From Nocardia seriolae NBRC 15557 (GTDB taxonomy: Bacteria; Actinomycetota; Actinomycetes; Mycobacteriales; Mycobacteriaceae): a stretch of DNA of 55,902 bases. A program made the position numbers and the translations under genes. How positions within the stretch are numbered: position 1 is the first letter of the stretch; each line of letters starts with the position of its first letter. The DNA lies in NCBI RefSeq assembly GCF_007990715.1, contig NZ_BJWY01000033.1, positions 1 through 55,902 on the forward strand, written 5' to 3'. This document shows positions 18,906 to 28,155 of this stretch, piece after piece. Below the pieces are notes generated by a model that did not search any database, had not been told where the DNA came from, and worked only from the letters and a program-made list of their open reading frames with translations.

Positions 18906-19906
18906 CAGTATCCTTCCTCCGGCCGGTCGAGGCCCTCCGTGGTTACGCTCCGCTGCCTCCTCCGGGCCTGACCGTCCGGCCGGGGTCCTTCCAGGAGATC
19001 GATCAAGGCGGGATTGCTATCGGCACGTTCGGCCGAGCGCAGCGACTGGGCCCGATAGCCCGCGGCCAGGCGTGGATCGAGGGCCTCTAGGGCATCCAGG
19101 TGGGCGGCCACCGCGGCCACATCGCCGCGCGCCACCGGACCGGTCAGCGCGGCCGGGCCGCGGCGCAGGGCATTGTCGAGGGCGGCCGAGGCCAGCGGCG
19201 CGAGCATGCGCTCGGCCAAGCCGTTCGGCTGCTCGTCGACGGCCTGCTGACCCAGCAGGCCCGGACCGGCGAGGGCCGCGCGCAGCGCCTCCACCGCATC
19301 CACGATCAGGGTCACCAGATGATTGCTGCCGTGCGCGAGGGCGGCGTGATAGAGGGTGCGGTGCTCCTCGGAGACCCGCACCGGCTCGCCGCCCATCTCG
19401 ATCACCAGCGACTGCGCGATGGCGTAGCCGATGTCGTCGGCGGCGGTGATGCCGAAGCAGGCATTGGCCAGCCGGGCCACATCCTCGTCGTGCCCGGTGA
19501 AGGTCATGGCCGGGTGGATCGCCAGCGGCAGCGCGCCGACCGCGGTCAGCGGCGCGAGAATTCCGATGCCGTTGGCGCCCGACGTGTGCGCCACGATGGT
19601 GCCCGGGCGGACCGCGTTCGCCGCCGCCAAACCGGCCACCAGACCGGCCAATTCGCTGTCCGGCACGGCCAGGATCAGCAGTTCGCTGCGGACGGCCACA
19701 TCCTCGGCGGGCAGGACCCGGGAATCCGGCAGGCGGGTGGCGGCACGCCGCAGCGAGGCATCCGAAATCGCGGATACCCCGAATACGACATGACCGGCCC
19801 GCTCGAGTGCCGCGCCCAGTGCGGATCCGACGCGTCCCGCCGAGACGATTCCCACCGTCAGGCGTGCGGGCGCAGGATCACTCCAGACATCCTTGTCCGA
19901 GGTCAC
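18905..19906 (-). CDS. Rossmann-like / DUF2520 protein, pantothenate-cluster associated
   Basis: 333 residues. N-terminal NAD(P)-binding fold (LTVGIVSAGRVGSALGAALERAGHVVFGV) and C-terminal DUF2520 region (ALPLAIHPAMTFTG, YHAALAHGSNHLVTLIVDA, LTGPVARGD). This is the homologue of Rv3603c and resembles ketopantoate reductase-like dehydrogenases; in actinobacteria its placement before panC suggests a role in pantoate formation, unproven. ATG at 19906 is followed by a typical N-tail; the gene is co-translated with panC. Confidence 0.88.
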   Translation of the reverse strand: MTSDKDVWSDPAPARLTVGIVSAGRVGSALGAALERAGHVVFGVSAISDASLRRAATRLPDSRVLPAEDVAVRSELLILAVPDSELAGLVAGLAAANAVRPGTIVAHTSGANGIGILAPLTAVGALPLAIHPAMTFTGHDEDVARLANACFGITAADDIGYAIAQSLVIEMGGEPVRVSEEHRTLYHAALAHGSNHLVTLIVDAVEALRAALAGPGLLGQQAVDEQPNGLAERMLAPLASAALDNALRRGPAALTGPVARGDVAAVAAHLDALEALDPRLAAGYRAQSLRSAERADSNPALIDLLEGPRPDGQARRRQRSVTTEGLDRPEEGY

Positions 19907-20015
19907 TTTGTCCTCTCGAAAGTCGTTCCAGTCCCGCCATGCGGGTACCGGACGTTACTCGGCGAGGATATCGCCGCCGATTCGCCAGAGCCACCGTATG
20001 TGGGATAGGCAACTC

Positions 20016-20113
20016 TCGCGACTCTCAGGGGCTTCGCCCCGAACCCCCTCGCGACTCTCAGGGCTTCGCCCCGAACCCCCTCGAGATTTTCAGGGGCTTC
20101 GCCCCGAACCCCC
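20016..20113. repeat. Three tandem 32-33 bp repeats with hairpin core
   Basis: Units at 20016-20048, 20049-20080 and 20081-20113, each containing a GGGCTTCGCCCC palindrome followed by GAACCCCC and preceded by TCGCGACTCTCAG or TCGAGATTTTCAG. The second unit lacks one G. The array lies between the DUF6779 stop and the DUF2520 start, in a 219-bp gap, and would give three consecutive stable hairpins in RNA of either strand. It may act as a transcription or mRNA-end barrier. Confidence 0.85.
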
Positions 20114-20125
20114 GAGGAGGCGCGG

Positions 20126-21121
20126 CTAGTTGGTGTTCTCTGACTTCAGATTTGCCATGATCTCGGCCACCGAGAGGCGGTGGGTGCCCTCGGGGTCGGG
20201 GGTGTCGCCGCGGCGGCGTCGGCGGGCGGTGGCGCGACCGACCGGGGTGGTCGGTTCCGGGTCGGGGGTCAGGCGCGGGAGCGGCGTGCCGCCGTTGCCA
20301 TTGCCATTGGCGTTGCCGTTGAGGTTGGTGAGGGTTTCGGCGGGCTGGGAATCGTTGACCGGCTCGGGATTCGGGGGCTGCTCCGGTGAATCCGGTTCGG
20401 CGGCGGCGCGTTCGGCCTCGTATTCCTCGCGCATGGCGTCGGTGATGATCGAGGTCTCGGCGGTGACCGGGTCGTCGAAGGGGGTGGCGAAGGCCGGGGC
20501 CTCCGGGTGGGCCGGGTCGATCTTGGGTGCGATGCGGGCGCGCGGGTCCTCGTCGTCCTCGGGCTGATCCGGGGAAGACCACGGATCCCAGGGGTCCGCG
20601 TCCGGCCAGCTATTGTTCGCCGCCTCGGCGACCGGGTCGGCGTCGCGGCCCGGAAGTTCCTGGACGCGAACGGCATCGGCACGCAGGGCGGTGCGCTCGA
20701 AGGGCAGGTCGCCGTCGAAAAGGCGCTGCAGGCTCTCGCGCAGGACGGTGAGTTCGGCACGCAGCGCGGCCATCTCGGTGGCGTCGGCGCCGACCTCGTG
20801 GCGGACCCGGGTCTCGACGCCCAGTTCGTACTCGCGGCGGGCAGCAACCTCGCGCTCGAGCTGCAGTTGGTAGACCTTCTGGAGGTCACCCACTTTCGCC
20901 TTGTCGATGGCCGCCTCCCTGCGATAACGGGTGGCGGCGAGGGCTCCGATGGCGGCCGCCCAGAGGGCCGCGACCAGGCCGACACGGATCAAGTGGAGGT
21001 TGTCGCTGAAGATCAGGAAAACGCTGGCAACCAGTCCGAGGAGAAGCAGAAAGCCGGTGAACAACTTTCCCGCATCCGCCCGCCGACGACGGGAAGCGCT
21101 GCTACGGGAGGGTGAAACCAT
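20126..21121 (-). CDS. DUF6779 membrane protein (Rv3604c-like)
   Basis: 331 residues. A basic N-terminus (SSASRRRRADAGK) precedes two membrane helices (about 20-38 and 44-62). Then comes a charged, helical, possibly coiled-coil region (LQKVYQLQLEREVAARREYELG) to about residue 140, and a long disordered acidic/Pro/Asn-rich part with an NGNANGNGNG run. It ends with a basic patch and a helix LSVAEIMANLKSE. Position between DUF3180 and DUF2520 genes matches M. tuberculosis Rv3604c. Function unknown. Confidence 0.8.
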   Translation of the reverse strand: MVSPSRSSASRRRRADAGKLFTGFLLLLGLVASVFLIFSDNLHLIRVGLVAALWAAAIGALAATRYRREAAIDKAKVGDLQKVYQLQLEREVAARREYELGVETRVRHEVGADATEMAALRAELTVLRESLQRLFDGDLPFERTALRADAVRVQELPGRDADPVAEAANNSWPDADPWDPWSSPDQPEDDEDPRARIAPKIDPAHPEAPAFATPFDDPVTAETSIITDAMREEYEAERAAAEPDSPEQPPNPEPVNDSQPAETLTNLNGNANGNGNGGTPLPRLTPDPEPTTPVGRATARRRRRGDTPDPEGTHRLSVAEIMANLKSENTN

Positions 21122-21190
21122 GTCCGCCAGCGTAGCTTGATCTTCCGACCAGGGTCCCCACCTTGGCGATCATCATCACCAAAGCGTTAG

Positions 21191-21661
21191 CTATGAAGTA
21201 GCTGCTTCATCGGGCGGATCAATGGGCGCCCGGCAGCAATATTCCAGCCACAGCGCCGCCGCGACCAGCGCCACACCACCGATCAGACCCACCACCGCAC
21301 CCGGTGTATCCGACGCCGCCGCACGCAGATCCGAATGTGTGAGCAGCCACACCAGGAAGCCCAGCCAGATCCCGCCCACCAACGAACCCACCTGCGCCGA
21401 CGCCTTGGCCAGCGCCACCGCCCGGGCCGCCGTGATCGGATGCAGCTGCCCGGAACCGCCGGGACCGATCCCGTGATTGTCCTTGCGCTGCCGAATCACG
21501 AACGCCAGCACCGCCTCCAGCAGCGCCACCGGAATCAGCGAGGCGCCGGAGAACACTGAGATGGGCGGGAACGACGAATACGCCACATTGGTGGCGACCC
21601 AGGCCACGATCGCCGCCAGCAGGACATTCGCACACAGATCGAGGATGCGCGTCGGCTTCAC
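21191..21661 (-). CDS. DUF3180 membrane protein (Rv3605c-like)
   Basis: 156 residues with four membrane segments (about 10-28, 36-54, 88-108, 120-140). The start is GTG at 21661 with GGAG 8 bases upstream. Characteristic segments are HPITAARAVALAKASAQVGSL in parts and VGLIGGVALVAAALWLEYCC. DUF3180 follows folK in most Mycobacteriales. Function unknown; linkage to folate genes is conserved but may be only operonic. Confidence 0.88.
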   Translation of the reverse strand: MKPTRILDLCANVLLAAIVAWVATNVAYSSFPPISVFSGASLIPVALLEAVLAFVIRQRKDNHGIGPGGSGQLHPITAARAVALAKASAQVGSLVGGIWLGFLVWLLTHSDLRAAASDTPGAVVGLIGGVALVAAALWLEYCCRAPIDPPDEAATS

Positions 21662-21716
21662 CGCATCGGCTCCGCGGTCATGGCCGAGGCGGGCGCGGTC
21701 ATGGTCGAGGCGAGCA

Positions 21717-22250
21717 TCACGGCGTCCACCCCAGGCTCAGCTCGGTCCGGCGCACACCCGCCACCTCGGCGGAATCCAAGGCGGACAGCCACTCCCGCAG
21801 CGACCGCGCCGCTCCGCTCACCGCCAGCTCCGCGTCCGGCTCCACCTCCAGCCAGGGCACCAGCACGAACGCGCGATTGTGGGCCTGCGGATGCGGCAGC
21901 GTCAGCACCGGATCCAGGCTGCGCACCACCACCCGGACATCGCGGCGGCGCTGCTCGGCCCACACCACGTCCACGTCCAGAGTGCGCGCGCCCCAGCGGA
22001 CCTCGCGCACCCGGCCCGAGGCCTGCTCCAGCTCCTGGCCCAGCCGTAGCCAGTCCGAGGGCTCCAGCGCCGGATCCTCGGCCACCAGAACGGCATTCAG
22101 GTAGTCCTGCTGCGGCACCCCGCCCCAGGGCGGGGTCGAGTACACCGACGAGACCGCGATCACGCGCGGGCCCAGCGCCGCCACCACGCTGCGCAGATGC
22201 GCCAGCCGGTCACCCAGATTGGATCCGATCGACAGGACTACGCGGGTCAC
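21717..22250 (-). CDS. folK: HPPK, folate pyrophosphokinase
   Basis: 177 residues. FolK transfers pyrophosphate from ATP to 6-hydroxymethyl-dihydropterin. Motifs are VVLSIGSNLGDR, VYSTPPWGGVPQQDYLN and the metal-binding Asp pair in WGARTLDVDVVW, then LTLPHPQAHNRAFVLVPW. Its ATG overlaps the folB stop (ATGA). Part of the folE-folP-folB-folK operon ordered as in M. tuberculosis Rv3609c-Rv3606c. Confidence 0.96.
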   Translation of the reverse strand: MTRVVLSIGSNLGDRLAHLRSVVAALGPRVIAVSSVYSTPPWGGVPQQDYLNAVLVAEDPALEPSDWLRLGQELEQASGRVREVRWGARTLDVDVVWAEQRRRDVRVVVRSLDPVLTLPHPQAHNRAFVLVPWLEVEPDAELAVSGAARSLREWLSALDSAEVAGVRRTELSLGWTP

Positions 22251-22651
22251 CGCTCCGACTCCTCCGCTTCACGACGACGGGACGTGACTACTCGGACGTC
22301 TTCGAAGGTATGCGGAATCGGCGCGAAAGGCTTGTGCAGGACCACTTCCACGGCCTCGATGCGGGGATCGGCCATGACGTCGTCGGCGATCTTCGACACC
22401 ACGGTCTCGATCAGATCACACGGCTCCCCCGCCACGATCGCCACCACCTGCTCGGCCAGCTCGCCGTAGTGGACGGTGTCGGCGATGTCGTCGGACTTGG
22501 CGGCGGCCGTGAAATCGGTCCACAGCGTCAGATCCACGACGAACTCCTGGCCGTCGCGCTTCTCGAAATCGAAGACGCCGTGGTGGCCGAAGACGCGCAG
22601 CCCGCGCAGTTCGATACGGTCCCCGGACAATCCGGTGAAATCAGTGCTCAC
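22247..22651 (-). CDS. folB: Dihydroneopterin aldolase
   Basis: 134 residues, GTG start at 22651 overlapping the folP stop (GTGA). FolB cleaves dihydroneopterin to 6-hydroxymethyl-dihydropterin and glycolaldehyde. Motifs: LRGLRVFGHHGVFDFEKRDG, FVVDLTLW, VHYGELAEQV with the conserved Tyr and Glu, and catalytic Lys in VVLHKPFAPI. Overlap with folK at its end also shows tight coupling. Confidence 0.95.
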   Translation of the reverse strand: MSTDFTGLSGDRIELRGLRVFGHHGVFDFEKRDGQEFVVDLTLWTDFTAAAKSDDIADTVHYGELAEQVVAIVAGEPCDLIETVVSKIADDVMADPRIEAVEVVLHKPFAPIPHTFEDVRVVTSRRREAEESER

Positions 22652-23553
22652 AGCGCCTCCCCCGCCCCGCGCCGGTAGCGCTCGCGCACCCGCCGGGCCG
22701 CATTGGTGGCCGCGTCGACCACCGCGATGGCGTCCAGCGAGGACCGCACATCGTGCACCCGCACGCCCCAGGCGCCGTGCTCGGCGGCCAGGGCGGAAAT
22801 CGTGGCGGTGGCCACCTCGCGGCCGTCCGGTGGGCGCGGACCCGCCGAATCGGCCAGCAGCGCACCGAGAAAACGCTTGCGCGAGGCCCCGATCAGTACC
22901 GGCAGCCCGGCATCCATCAGCTCGGTCATGCGATAGAACATGCCGCCCAGCAACTCCCAGTTGTGATCGGCGTTCTTGGCGAAGCCCAGGCCGGGATCCA
23001 GCACCAGCTGCCCGAACTCGACCCCGCCCGCGAGGGCGAACTCGATCTGCGCGTTCAGCTCCTCCCAGACCTTGCTCACCACATCGTCGTACTGCTCGGC
23101 CGGACCGGTGTGCGCATAGTTGGCATCGGCCCGCCAGTGCATGAGGATCCACGGAATCTTGGTCACCGCAACGACTTTCACCATGTTCGGATCAGCCCGC
23201 CCGCCGGAGACGTCATTGACCATGGACACCCCCGCCTCGATGGCGGCCTCGGCCACACTCGCCCGCATGGTGTCCACACTGGTCGGCACCCCGGCCTCGG
23301 CCAGCTCCCGGATCACCGGAACCACCCGCGCCGCTTCGGTTTCCGGATCGATGCGCACCGCACCCGGCCGCGTCGACTCACCGCCGACATCGATGATGTC
23401 CGCGCCCAGCTCGTACAGCTCGAAACCACGCGCCACCGCCAGTTCCGGATCGAGATAGCGGCCGCCGTCGGAAAACGAATCGCTGGTGACGTTCACCACG
23501 CCCATCACCACACAGGAACGCCCCCCACGCGGCTCCAACAGGCGTGATGTCAC
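22648..23553 (-). CDS. folP: Dihydropteroate synthase
   Basis: 301 residues, GTG start at 23553 with GGAGG four bases upstream; a GTG at 23574 lies before that site. DHPS, the sulfonamide target, condenses p-aminobenzoate with dihydropterin pyrophosphate. Motifs: VVMGVVNVTSDSFSDGG, ADIIDVGGESTRPGA, MVNDVSGG, VLDPGLGFAKN, LIGASRKRFLG and RVHDV near the end. A palindromic repeat (23579-23699) separates it from folE, which is unusual for this otherwise overlapping operon. Confidence 0.96.
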   Translation of the reverse strand: MTSRLLEPRGGRSCVVMGVVNVTSDSFSDGGRYLDPELAVARGFELYELGADIIDVGGESTRPGAVRIDPETEAARVVPVIRELAEAGVPTSVDTMRASVAEAAIEAGVSMVNDVSGGRADPNMVKVVAVTKIPWILMHWRADANYAHTGPAEQYDDVVSKVWEELNAQIEFALAGGVEFGQLVLDPGLGFAKNADHNWELLGGMFYRMTELMDAGLPVLIGASRKRFLGALLADSAGPRPPDGREVATATISALAAEHGAWGVRVHDVRSSLDAIAVVDAATNAARRVRERYRRGAGEAL

Positions 23554-23578
23554 GACGCCTCCAGACTCCCGCACCCCA

Positions 23579-23699
23579 GGTTCGCGGCCGTCTCGATTCT
23601 GGACCGACGGAGCGGGGGAGCGAAGCGGAGGAGCGGAGGAGGGAAGAAGCGAGACCTCAGGGCCGCGAACCCGCCGGAGCGAAGCGGAGGCAGATTAGA
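23579..23699. repeat. ~120-bp palindromic repeat, copy A
   Basis: Outer arms TTCGCGGCC/GGCCGCGAA pair perfectly; inner arms GTCTCGATTCT/AGAAGCGAGAC pair with one mismatch. The loop is purine-rich (GGAGCGGGGGAGCGAAGCGG and following). It continues into CCGGAGCGAAGCGGAGGCAG. A near-identical copy lies inverted at 28988-29111. Here it sits between folE and folP. Confidence 0.8.
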
Positions 23700-23707
23700 C
23701 ACAGCGC

Positions 23708-24343
23708 TCACTTCCGGAGGATCAGGTCGAGGGCCTCGGCCCGGGTGGAGGCATTCGATTGCAGGGTGCCGCGCACCGCCGAGGTGGTGGTGGAGGCGCC
23801 GGGCTTGCGGATGCCGCGCATGGCCATGCACAGGTGCTCGGCCTCGATCACCACGATCGCGCCGCGCGGGTCCAGCTTGGCCATCACCGCGTCGGCGATC
23901 TGGGAGGTCAGCCGCTCCTGCACCTGCGGGCGCTTGGCGTACAGATCGACCAGGCGGGCCAGCTTCGACAGTCCGGTGACCCGGCCGTGCTGGCCGGGGA
24001 TGTAGCCGACGTGCGCGACGCCGTGGAACGCCACCAGGTGGTGCTCACAGGTCGAGTACATGGGGATGTCGCGGACCAGCACCAGCTCCTGGTGCCCCTC
24101 GTCGAAGGTGGTGTTGAGCACCTCAGCAGGGTCGGTGAACAGCCCCGCGAACATTTCCCGGTAGGCCCGGGCCACCCGTCCCGGCGTGTCGGCGAGCCCG
24201 GGACGATCCGGATCCTCACCGACCGCGATCAGCAGTTCACGGACGGCCGCCTCCGCTCGATCCTGATCGAAGGGCCGACCGGTTTCGAGCGCGATCGGGC
24301 CGGACCCGACACGGTTATTGGCGGTGGTGTTGGTGGCCGACAA
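23708..24343 (-). CDS. folE: GTP cyclohydrolase I
   Basis: 211 residues, TTG start at 24343 with AGGAGGT five bases upstream, much better supported than the longer frame to 24523. FolE turns GTP into dihydroneopterin triphosphate. Zinc ligands and catalytic residues are in [19 protein letters not shown] and [30 protein letters not shown] and [10 protein letters not shown] are family-typical. First gene of the folate operon, 152 bases after ftsH stop. Confidence 0.96.
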   Translation of the reverse strand: MSATNTTANNRVGSGPIALETGRPFDQDRAEAAVRELLIAVGEDPDRPGLADTPGRVARAYREMFAGLFTDPAEVLNTTFDEGHQELVLVRDIPMYSTCEHHLVAFHGVAHVGYIPGQHGRVTGLSKLARLVDLYAKRPQVQERLTSQIADAVMAKLDPRGAIVVIEAEHLCMAMRGIRKPGASTTTSAVRGTLQSNASTRAEALDLILRK

Positions 24344-24495
24344 TCGACACCTCCTGTGTTGACTTGCCGCACATGCACTCGCGGCCTGAACGCGGTCGCC
24401 GACCACTCGGGGCGGGCCCGGCCGCGGGTGTTCACCCTGCTGCCGAGCCCGGCCCGAGCCGGGCCGCGAACCCATTGAGCGTATCGGGACCGCGG

Positions 24496-26853
24496 TCAGC
24501 GACGACCGTTCGGTCCGTCCCAACCGTTCTTGTCGTCCTCGTCATTCCCGGCGGCCGGGGGCGCGGCCGGATACTCCGGCTGCCCGTAGCCCGGCTGATA
24601 CTGACCGCCCGGCTGATAGCGCTGATTGCCCGCGGGCGCCCAGCCACCGTACGCGCCACGCGGCTGCGGAGCCTGCGGCTCGTCGTCCGCGGGCGGCCAG
24701 CCCGGAGCCGACCAGCCGGCCGGAGCGCCGTAATCCGGACGCGAACCGTGTGTCGGGGTGCCCTGCCGCGGATAGGCCGGAGCCTGCGGCAACGGGTAGC
24801 CCTGCGGCGCGGGAGCCGGGTAGCCGCCGTACTGCGGCTGCGGCGCGCCCCCGTAGGCCGGTTCGGGATGACCGTTGGCGGGCTGCGCGACCGGCCGCGA
24901 CTCCTCCTCCGGGAACGGCTCGCCGCGCTCGGCGGCCAGCTCGCGCGGCGTCTTCACCGGCGGGCGGTCCGACGGGGTGCGGTCGCCGAAATCATTGAAA
25001 GCCGTGATGCGCGGCCGCTTTTCGACCGTGGCGAGGATGGTCTCGAGCTCCTTGCGGTGCAGGGTCTCGCGTTCCAGCAGCGCGGTGGCCAGCGAGTCGA
25101 GCTCGTCACGGTAGTCGTTGAGCACCGACCACGCCTCGGTGTGCGCGGCCTCGATGAGGTTGCGCACCTCCTCGTCGATCTCCCGGGCCACCTCGTGCGA
25201 GTAGTCCGAGGCCATGCCCATGGACCGGCCCAGGAACGGGTCGCCCTGCTCCTGGCCGTAACGCACCGCACCCAGGCGGGCGCTCATTCCGTATTCGGTG
25301 ACCATGGCCCGCGCGGTCTTGGTGGCCTGGTCGATATCGGAGGACGCGCCCGTGGTCGGCTCGTGGAACACCAGCTCCTCGGCCGCGCGACCACCCATGG
25401 CGAACACCAGGCGGGCGATCATCTCCGAACGGGTCATCAGGCCCTTGTCGTCCTCGGGCACGGTCATGGCATGGCCGCCGGTGCGGCCGCGGGCCAGGAT
25501 GGTGACCTTGTAGACGGGCTCGATATCGGGCATCGCCCAGGCGGCCAGGGTGTGCCCGGCCTCGTGGTAGGCGGTGATCTTCTTCTCGTGCTCGCTGATC
25601 ACGCGGGACTTGCGGCGCGGGCCGCCGATGACGCGGTCGACCGATTCCTCCAGGGCCGCACCGGTGATCACCGTGCCGTGCACGCGCGCGGTGAGCAGCG
25701 CGGCCTCATTGATGACGTTCGCCAGATCCGCGCCCGACATGCCGACCGTGCGCTTGGCCAGACCGTCCAGGTCCGCGTCCGGCGAGATCGGCTTGCCCTT
25801 GGAGTGCACGGCCAGGATCGCGCGCCGGCCCTTGAGATCCGGATTGCCGACCGGGATCTGCCGGTCGAAACGGCCCGGGCGCAGCAGCGCCGGGTCCAAG
25901 ATGTCGGGCCGGTTGGTGGCCGCCATGATGATGACGCCGGTGCGCTCACCGAAGCCGTCCATCTCGACCAGCAGCTGGTTCAGCGTCTGCTCACGCTCGT
26001 CGTGGCCGCCGCCGAGGCCCGCGCCGCGCTGGCGGCCGACCGCGTCGATCTCGTCCACGAAGATGATGCAGGGGCTGTTCTGCTTGGCCTGGTCGAACAG
26101 GTCGCGTACCCGGGAGGCGCCGACACCGACGAACATCTCGACGAAGTCCGAACCGGAGATGGTGAAGAACGGCACCCCGGCCTCACCGGCAACGGCCTTG
26201 GCCAGCAACGTCTTACCGGTGCCGGGCGGGCCGTAGAGCAGCACGCCCTTGGGGATCTTCGCGCCCAGCGCCTGGTACCGGGCCGGGCTCTGCAGGAAGT
26301 CCTTGATCTCCTCGAGCTCTTCGATGGCCTCGTCGGCGCCCGCCACGTCCTGGAAGGTGGTCTTGGGCATGTCCTTGGACAGCAGCTTGGCCTTGGACTT
26401 GCCGAAGCCCATCATGCCGCCGCGGCCACCGCCCTGCATGCGCGCCATCACGAAGATGAACAGGCCCAGCAGGATCACCATGGGCAGCATGAACAGCAGG
26501 ATCTGGCTCAGCCAGGAATCCTGCTTGACCGTGGTGTTGACCTTGGCGCCGGAATCCTCGGCGGCCTTGAAGACCTGCGCGGAGACCTCGCCACCACCCG
26601 GGTACTTGGTGATGATCTTGGTCTGCCCCTTGGTGGCATCATTGCCGTTCTTCAGCGTGACGCGCAGTTGCTGTTCTTTGTCGTCGATCTGGACCGACTC
26701 GACATTCGACTTGTCCTGGAGCTGGGACAAAGCCACCGAGGTATCGACGCTGTGCCAGTCGCGCGTGTCGTTGCTGAAATAGCTGACCAACCAGATCACG
26801 AGCAAGAAGCCCGCGACTATGGCCAGGTTGCGGAACACAGTCTTGCGGTTCAT
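24496..26853 (-). CDS. ftsH: ATP-dependent zinc metalloprotease FtsH
   Basis: 785 residues. Membrane AAA+ protease. TM1 near 8-27, an extracytoplasmic domain, TM2 near 115-135, then [18 protein letters not shown] domain: Walker [14 protein letters not shown], Walker [34 protein letters not shown]. The protease has the zinc motif HEAGH ([14 protein letters not shown]) and a distal Asp in [12 protein letters not shown]. The last ~130 residues are a Pro/Gln/Tyr/Gly-rich, disordered tail with repeated GYP-, PQYGGYP-like units, longer than in most FtsH. ATG at 26853 starts at MNRKTVFRN. It lies next to folE as in mycobacteria, but is separated from hpt. Confidence 0.97.
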   Translation of the reverse strand: MNRKTVFRNLAIVAGFLLVIWLVSYFSNDTRDWHSVDTSVALSQLQDKSNVESVQIDDKEQQLRVTLKNGNDATKGQTKIITKYPGGGEVSAQVFKAAEDSGAKVNTTVKQDSWLSQILLFMLPMVILLGLFIFVMARMQGGGRGGMMGFGKSKAKLLSKDMPKTTFQDVAGADEAIEELEEIKDFLQSPARYQALGAKIPKGVLLYGPPGTGKTLLAKAVAGEAGVPFFTISGSDFVEMFVGVGASRVRDLFDQAKQNSPCIIFVDEIDAVGRQRGAGLGGGHDEREQTLNQLLVEMDGFGERTGVIIMAATNRPDILDPALLRPGRFDRQIPVGNPDLKGRRAILAVHSKGKPISPDADLDGLAKRTVGMSGADLANVINEAALLTARVHGTVITGAALEESVDRVIGGPRRKSRVISEHEKKITAYHEAGHTLAAWAMPDIEPVYKVTILARGRTGGHAMTVPEDDKGLMTRSEMIARLVFAMGGRAAEELVFHEPTTGASSDIDQATKTARAMVTEYGMSARLGAVRYGQEQGDPFLGRSMGMASDYSHEVAREIDEEVRNLIEAAHTEAWSVLNDYRDELDSLATALLERETLHRKELETILATVEKRPRITAFNDFGDRTPSDRPPVKTPRELAAERGEPFPEEESRPVAQPANGHPEPAYGGAPQPQYGGYPAPAPQGYPLPQAPAYPRQGTPTHGSRPDYGAPAGWSAPGWPPADDEPQAPQPRGAYGGWAPAGNQRYQPGGQYQPGYGQPEYPAAPPAAGNDEDDKNGWDGPNGRR

Positions 26854-27131
26854 AGAGCGTCGGCCGGCGGCCAGTCCTTTCCGGGGGGTGTATCCGGTTT
26901 GCCTGCGATGCTTGCGTGGCACGCCCGTTCCGGCGAACGGATGCGGACATGCCACGTTACCGCGTACGGTCTAGTCGATACATCGCGCAGTTCGGCTGCT
27001 GGTGCAGTTCAAAAGGTAAACGGCTGGAGAACGCGGGTGGTTCCCCGACCATCTGCGGCAACACATCGGATCGATCACCCCCTGGTGTCGGACCGAGTGG
27101 TCACAATCATGGCATGGTCGTCCTATCGTGA

Positions 27132-28088
27132 GTGACGACACAACAGAGCGCAGGGGGTATGGACATAGTCGAGCTACGGACACCCACGGCGATTGTGCGT
27201 CACGGCAACGGGCGTTTGACGGTGCTGCGACCGGGAACCGACGGCGAGCGCGTGCTCGACGTGCCGGTGAGCGACCTTCTCAAGGTGCGTTTGAACCGGC
27301 GCGCCGATGACGCCGTCGTCATCGAAATCTATCTGCGCTACCCCACCCCGGTATTGACCGGCGTGCCCGCCGACCGGACGCCGCTGCCGGTGCTCATCGC
27401 CGAACACGATGTGCCCGCCGCCACCGTCATCGTCGAGCGGATCAACAACCAGATCCTGGCCACCCAGCGCCTGGACGTGGCCGCCCCCGACCTGACCCCG
27501 CCCGCGCCCTCCTGGGGCCGGACCGGTCCGGCCCGCGCCGACGTGGATCGCGCGGTGCGGCGCATGGCGCCCAAGCGGGACGCCAAGCCGGCCGTGGCGG
27601 CGCTGCAGCGCTATGTCACCCCCGACGAGTACGTGCTGGAGACGGCCCTCGTCACCACCGGGCCGCCCGCGCCCAAAGCCACCGGGCTGCTGGCCGTCAC
27701 CACCACCAGGCTGATCTTCGTCTCGCTCGGCGCGGGTAAGCGTTTCGCCCACGAGCTACCGGTGGCGACCCTGCTGTGGGCGCGCACCACCGACGATGCC
27801 GACACGCCGAGCACCGCGCCCGCCGACTACGGGGTCGAGGTCAGCGACGGCAATCTGACCTGGCAGTTCTCCGGCACCGATCGGGCCGACACCGATCGGG
27901 TCACGGGCGCTTTGAATTTCGCCATCCAGCGCGAGGTGGCCGACGGCGCGGCGGGTCCCGCGGATCCGGGCGTGTCCAAGCTGTATTCGGAATGGGAACT
28001 GCTGGTCGAGCGGCATTCGCTGGGCATGGTCGACGATGCGCAATTCCAGCGGTACGGGCGCGGAATTCTCCGATCTTTGCCCGATTAG
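27132..28088 (+). CDS. Conserved hypothetical protein, function unknown
   Basis: About 318 residues from GTG 27132, or 309 from ATG 27159; neither has a well-spaced ribosome site. No family recognised with certainty. The N-terminal ~120 residues look beta-rich (MDIVELRTPTAIVRHGNGRL in part). The middle (YVTPDEYVLETALVTT, GLLAVTTTRLIFVSLGAGKR) resembles a PH-like or GRAM-like strand pattern. The end (SKLYSEWELLVERHSLGMVDDAQFQRY) resembles short helical SHOCT-type domains. This PH-like plus SHOCT-like combination suggests a soluble cytoplasmic protein; no role is proposed. It is divergent from ftsH over a 278-bp gap (26854-27131) in which I see nothing else. Confidence 0.7.
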   Translation: MTTQQSAGGMDIVELRTPTAIVRHGNGRLTVLRPGTDGERVLDVPVSDLLKVRLNRRADDAVVIEIYLRYPTPVLTGVPADRTPLPVLIAEHDVPAATVIVERINNQILATQRLDVAAPDLTPPAPSWGRTGPARADVDRAVRRMAPKRDAKPAVAALQRYVTPDEYVLETALVTTGPPAPKATGLLAVTTTRLIFVSLGAGKRFAHELPVATLLWARTTDDADTPSTAPADYGVEVSDGNLTWQFSGTDRADTDRVTGALNFAIQREVADGAAGPADPGVSKLYSEWELLVERHSLGMVDDAQFQRYGRGILRSLPD

Positions 28089-28113
28089 ACGCTGCGCCTG
28101 ATCAACTGAAGGA

Positions 28114-28134
28114 TTTGGGGGCCGAGCCCCCAAA
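28114..28134. terminator. Bidirectional terminator hairpin
   Basis: A perfect 9-bp stem TTTGGGGGC/GCCCCCAAA with CGA loop between two convergent genes. Its A/T ends supply a short U run on either strand. Confidence 0.75.
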
Positions 28135-28155
28135 CCTCGGTGATCATTCGCCGGC

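Noticed and set aside
20016..20113. CRISPR array
   Set aside because: Repeats are directly adjacent without unique spacers and no cas genes are present.
24364..27135. 923-codon open frame antisense to ftsH
   Set aside because: Same reason; the opposite strand encodes complete FtsH.
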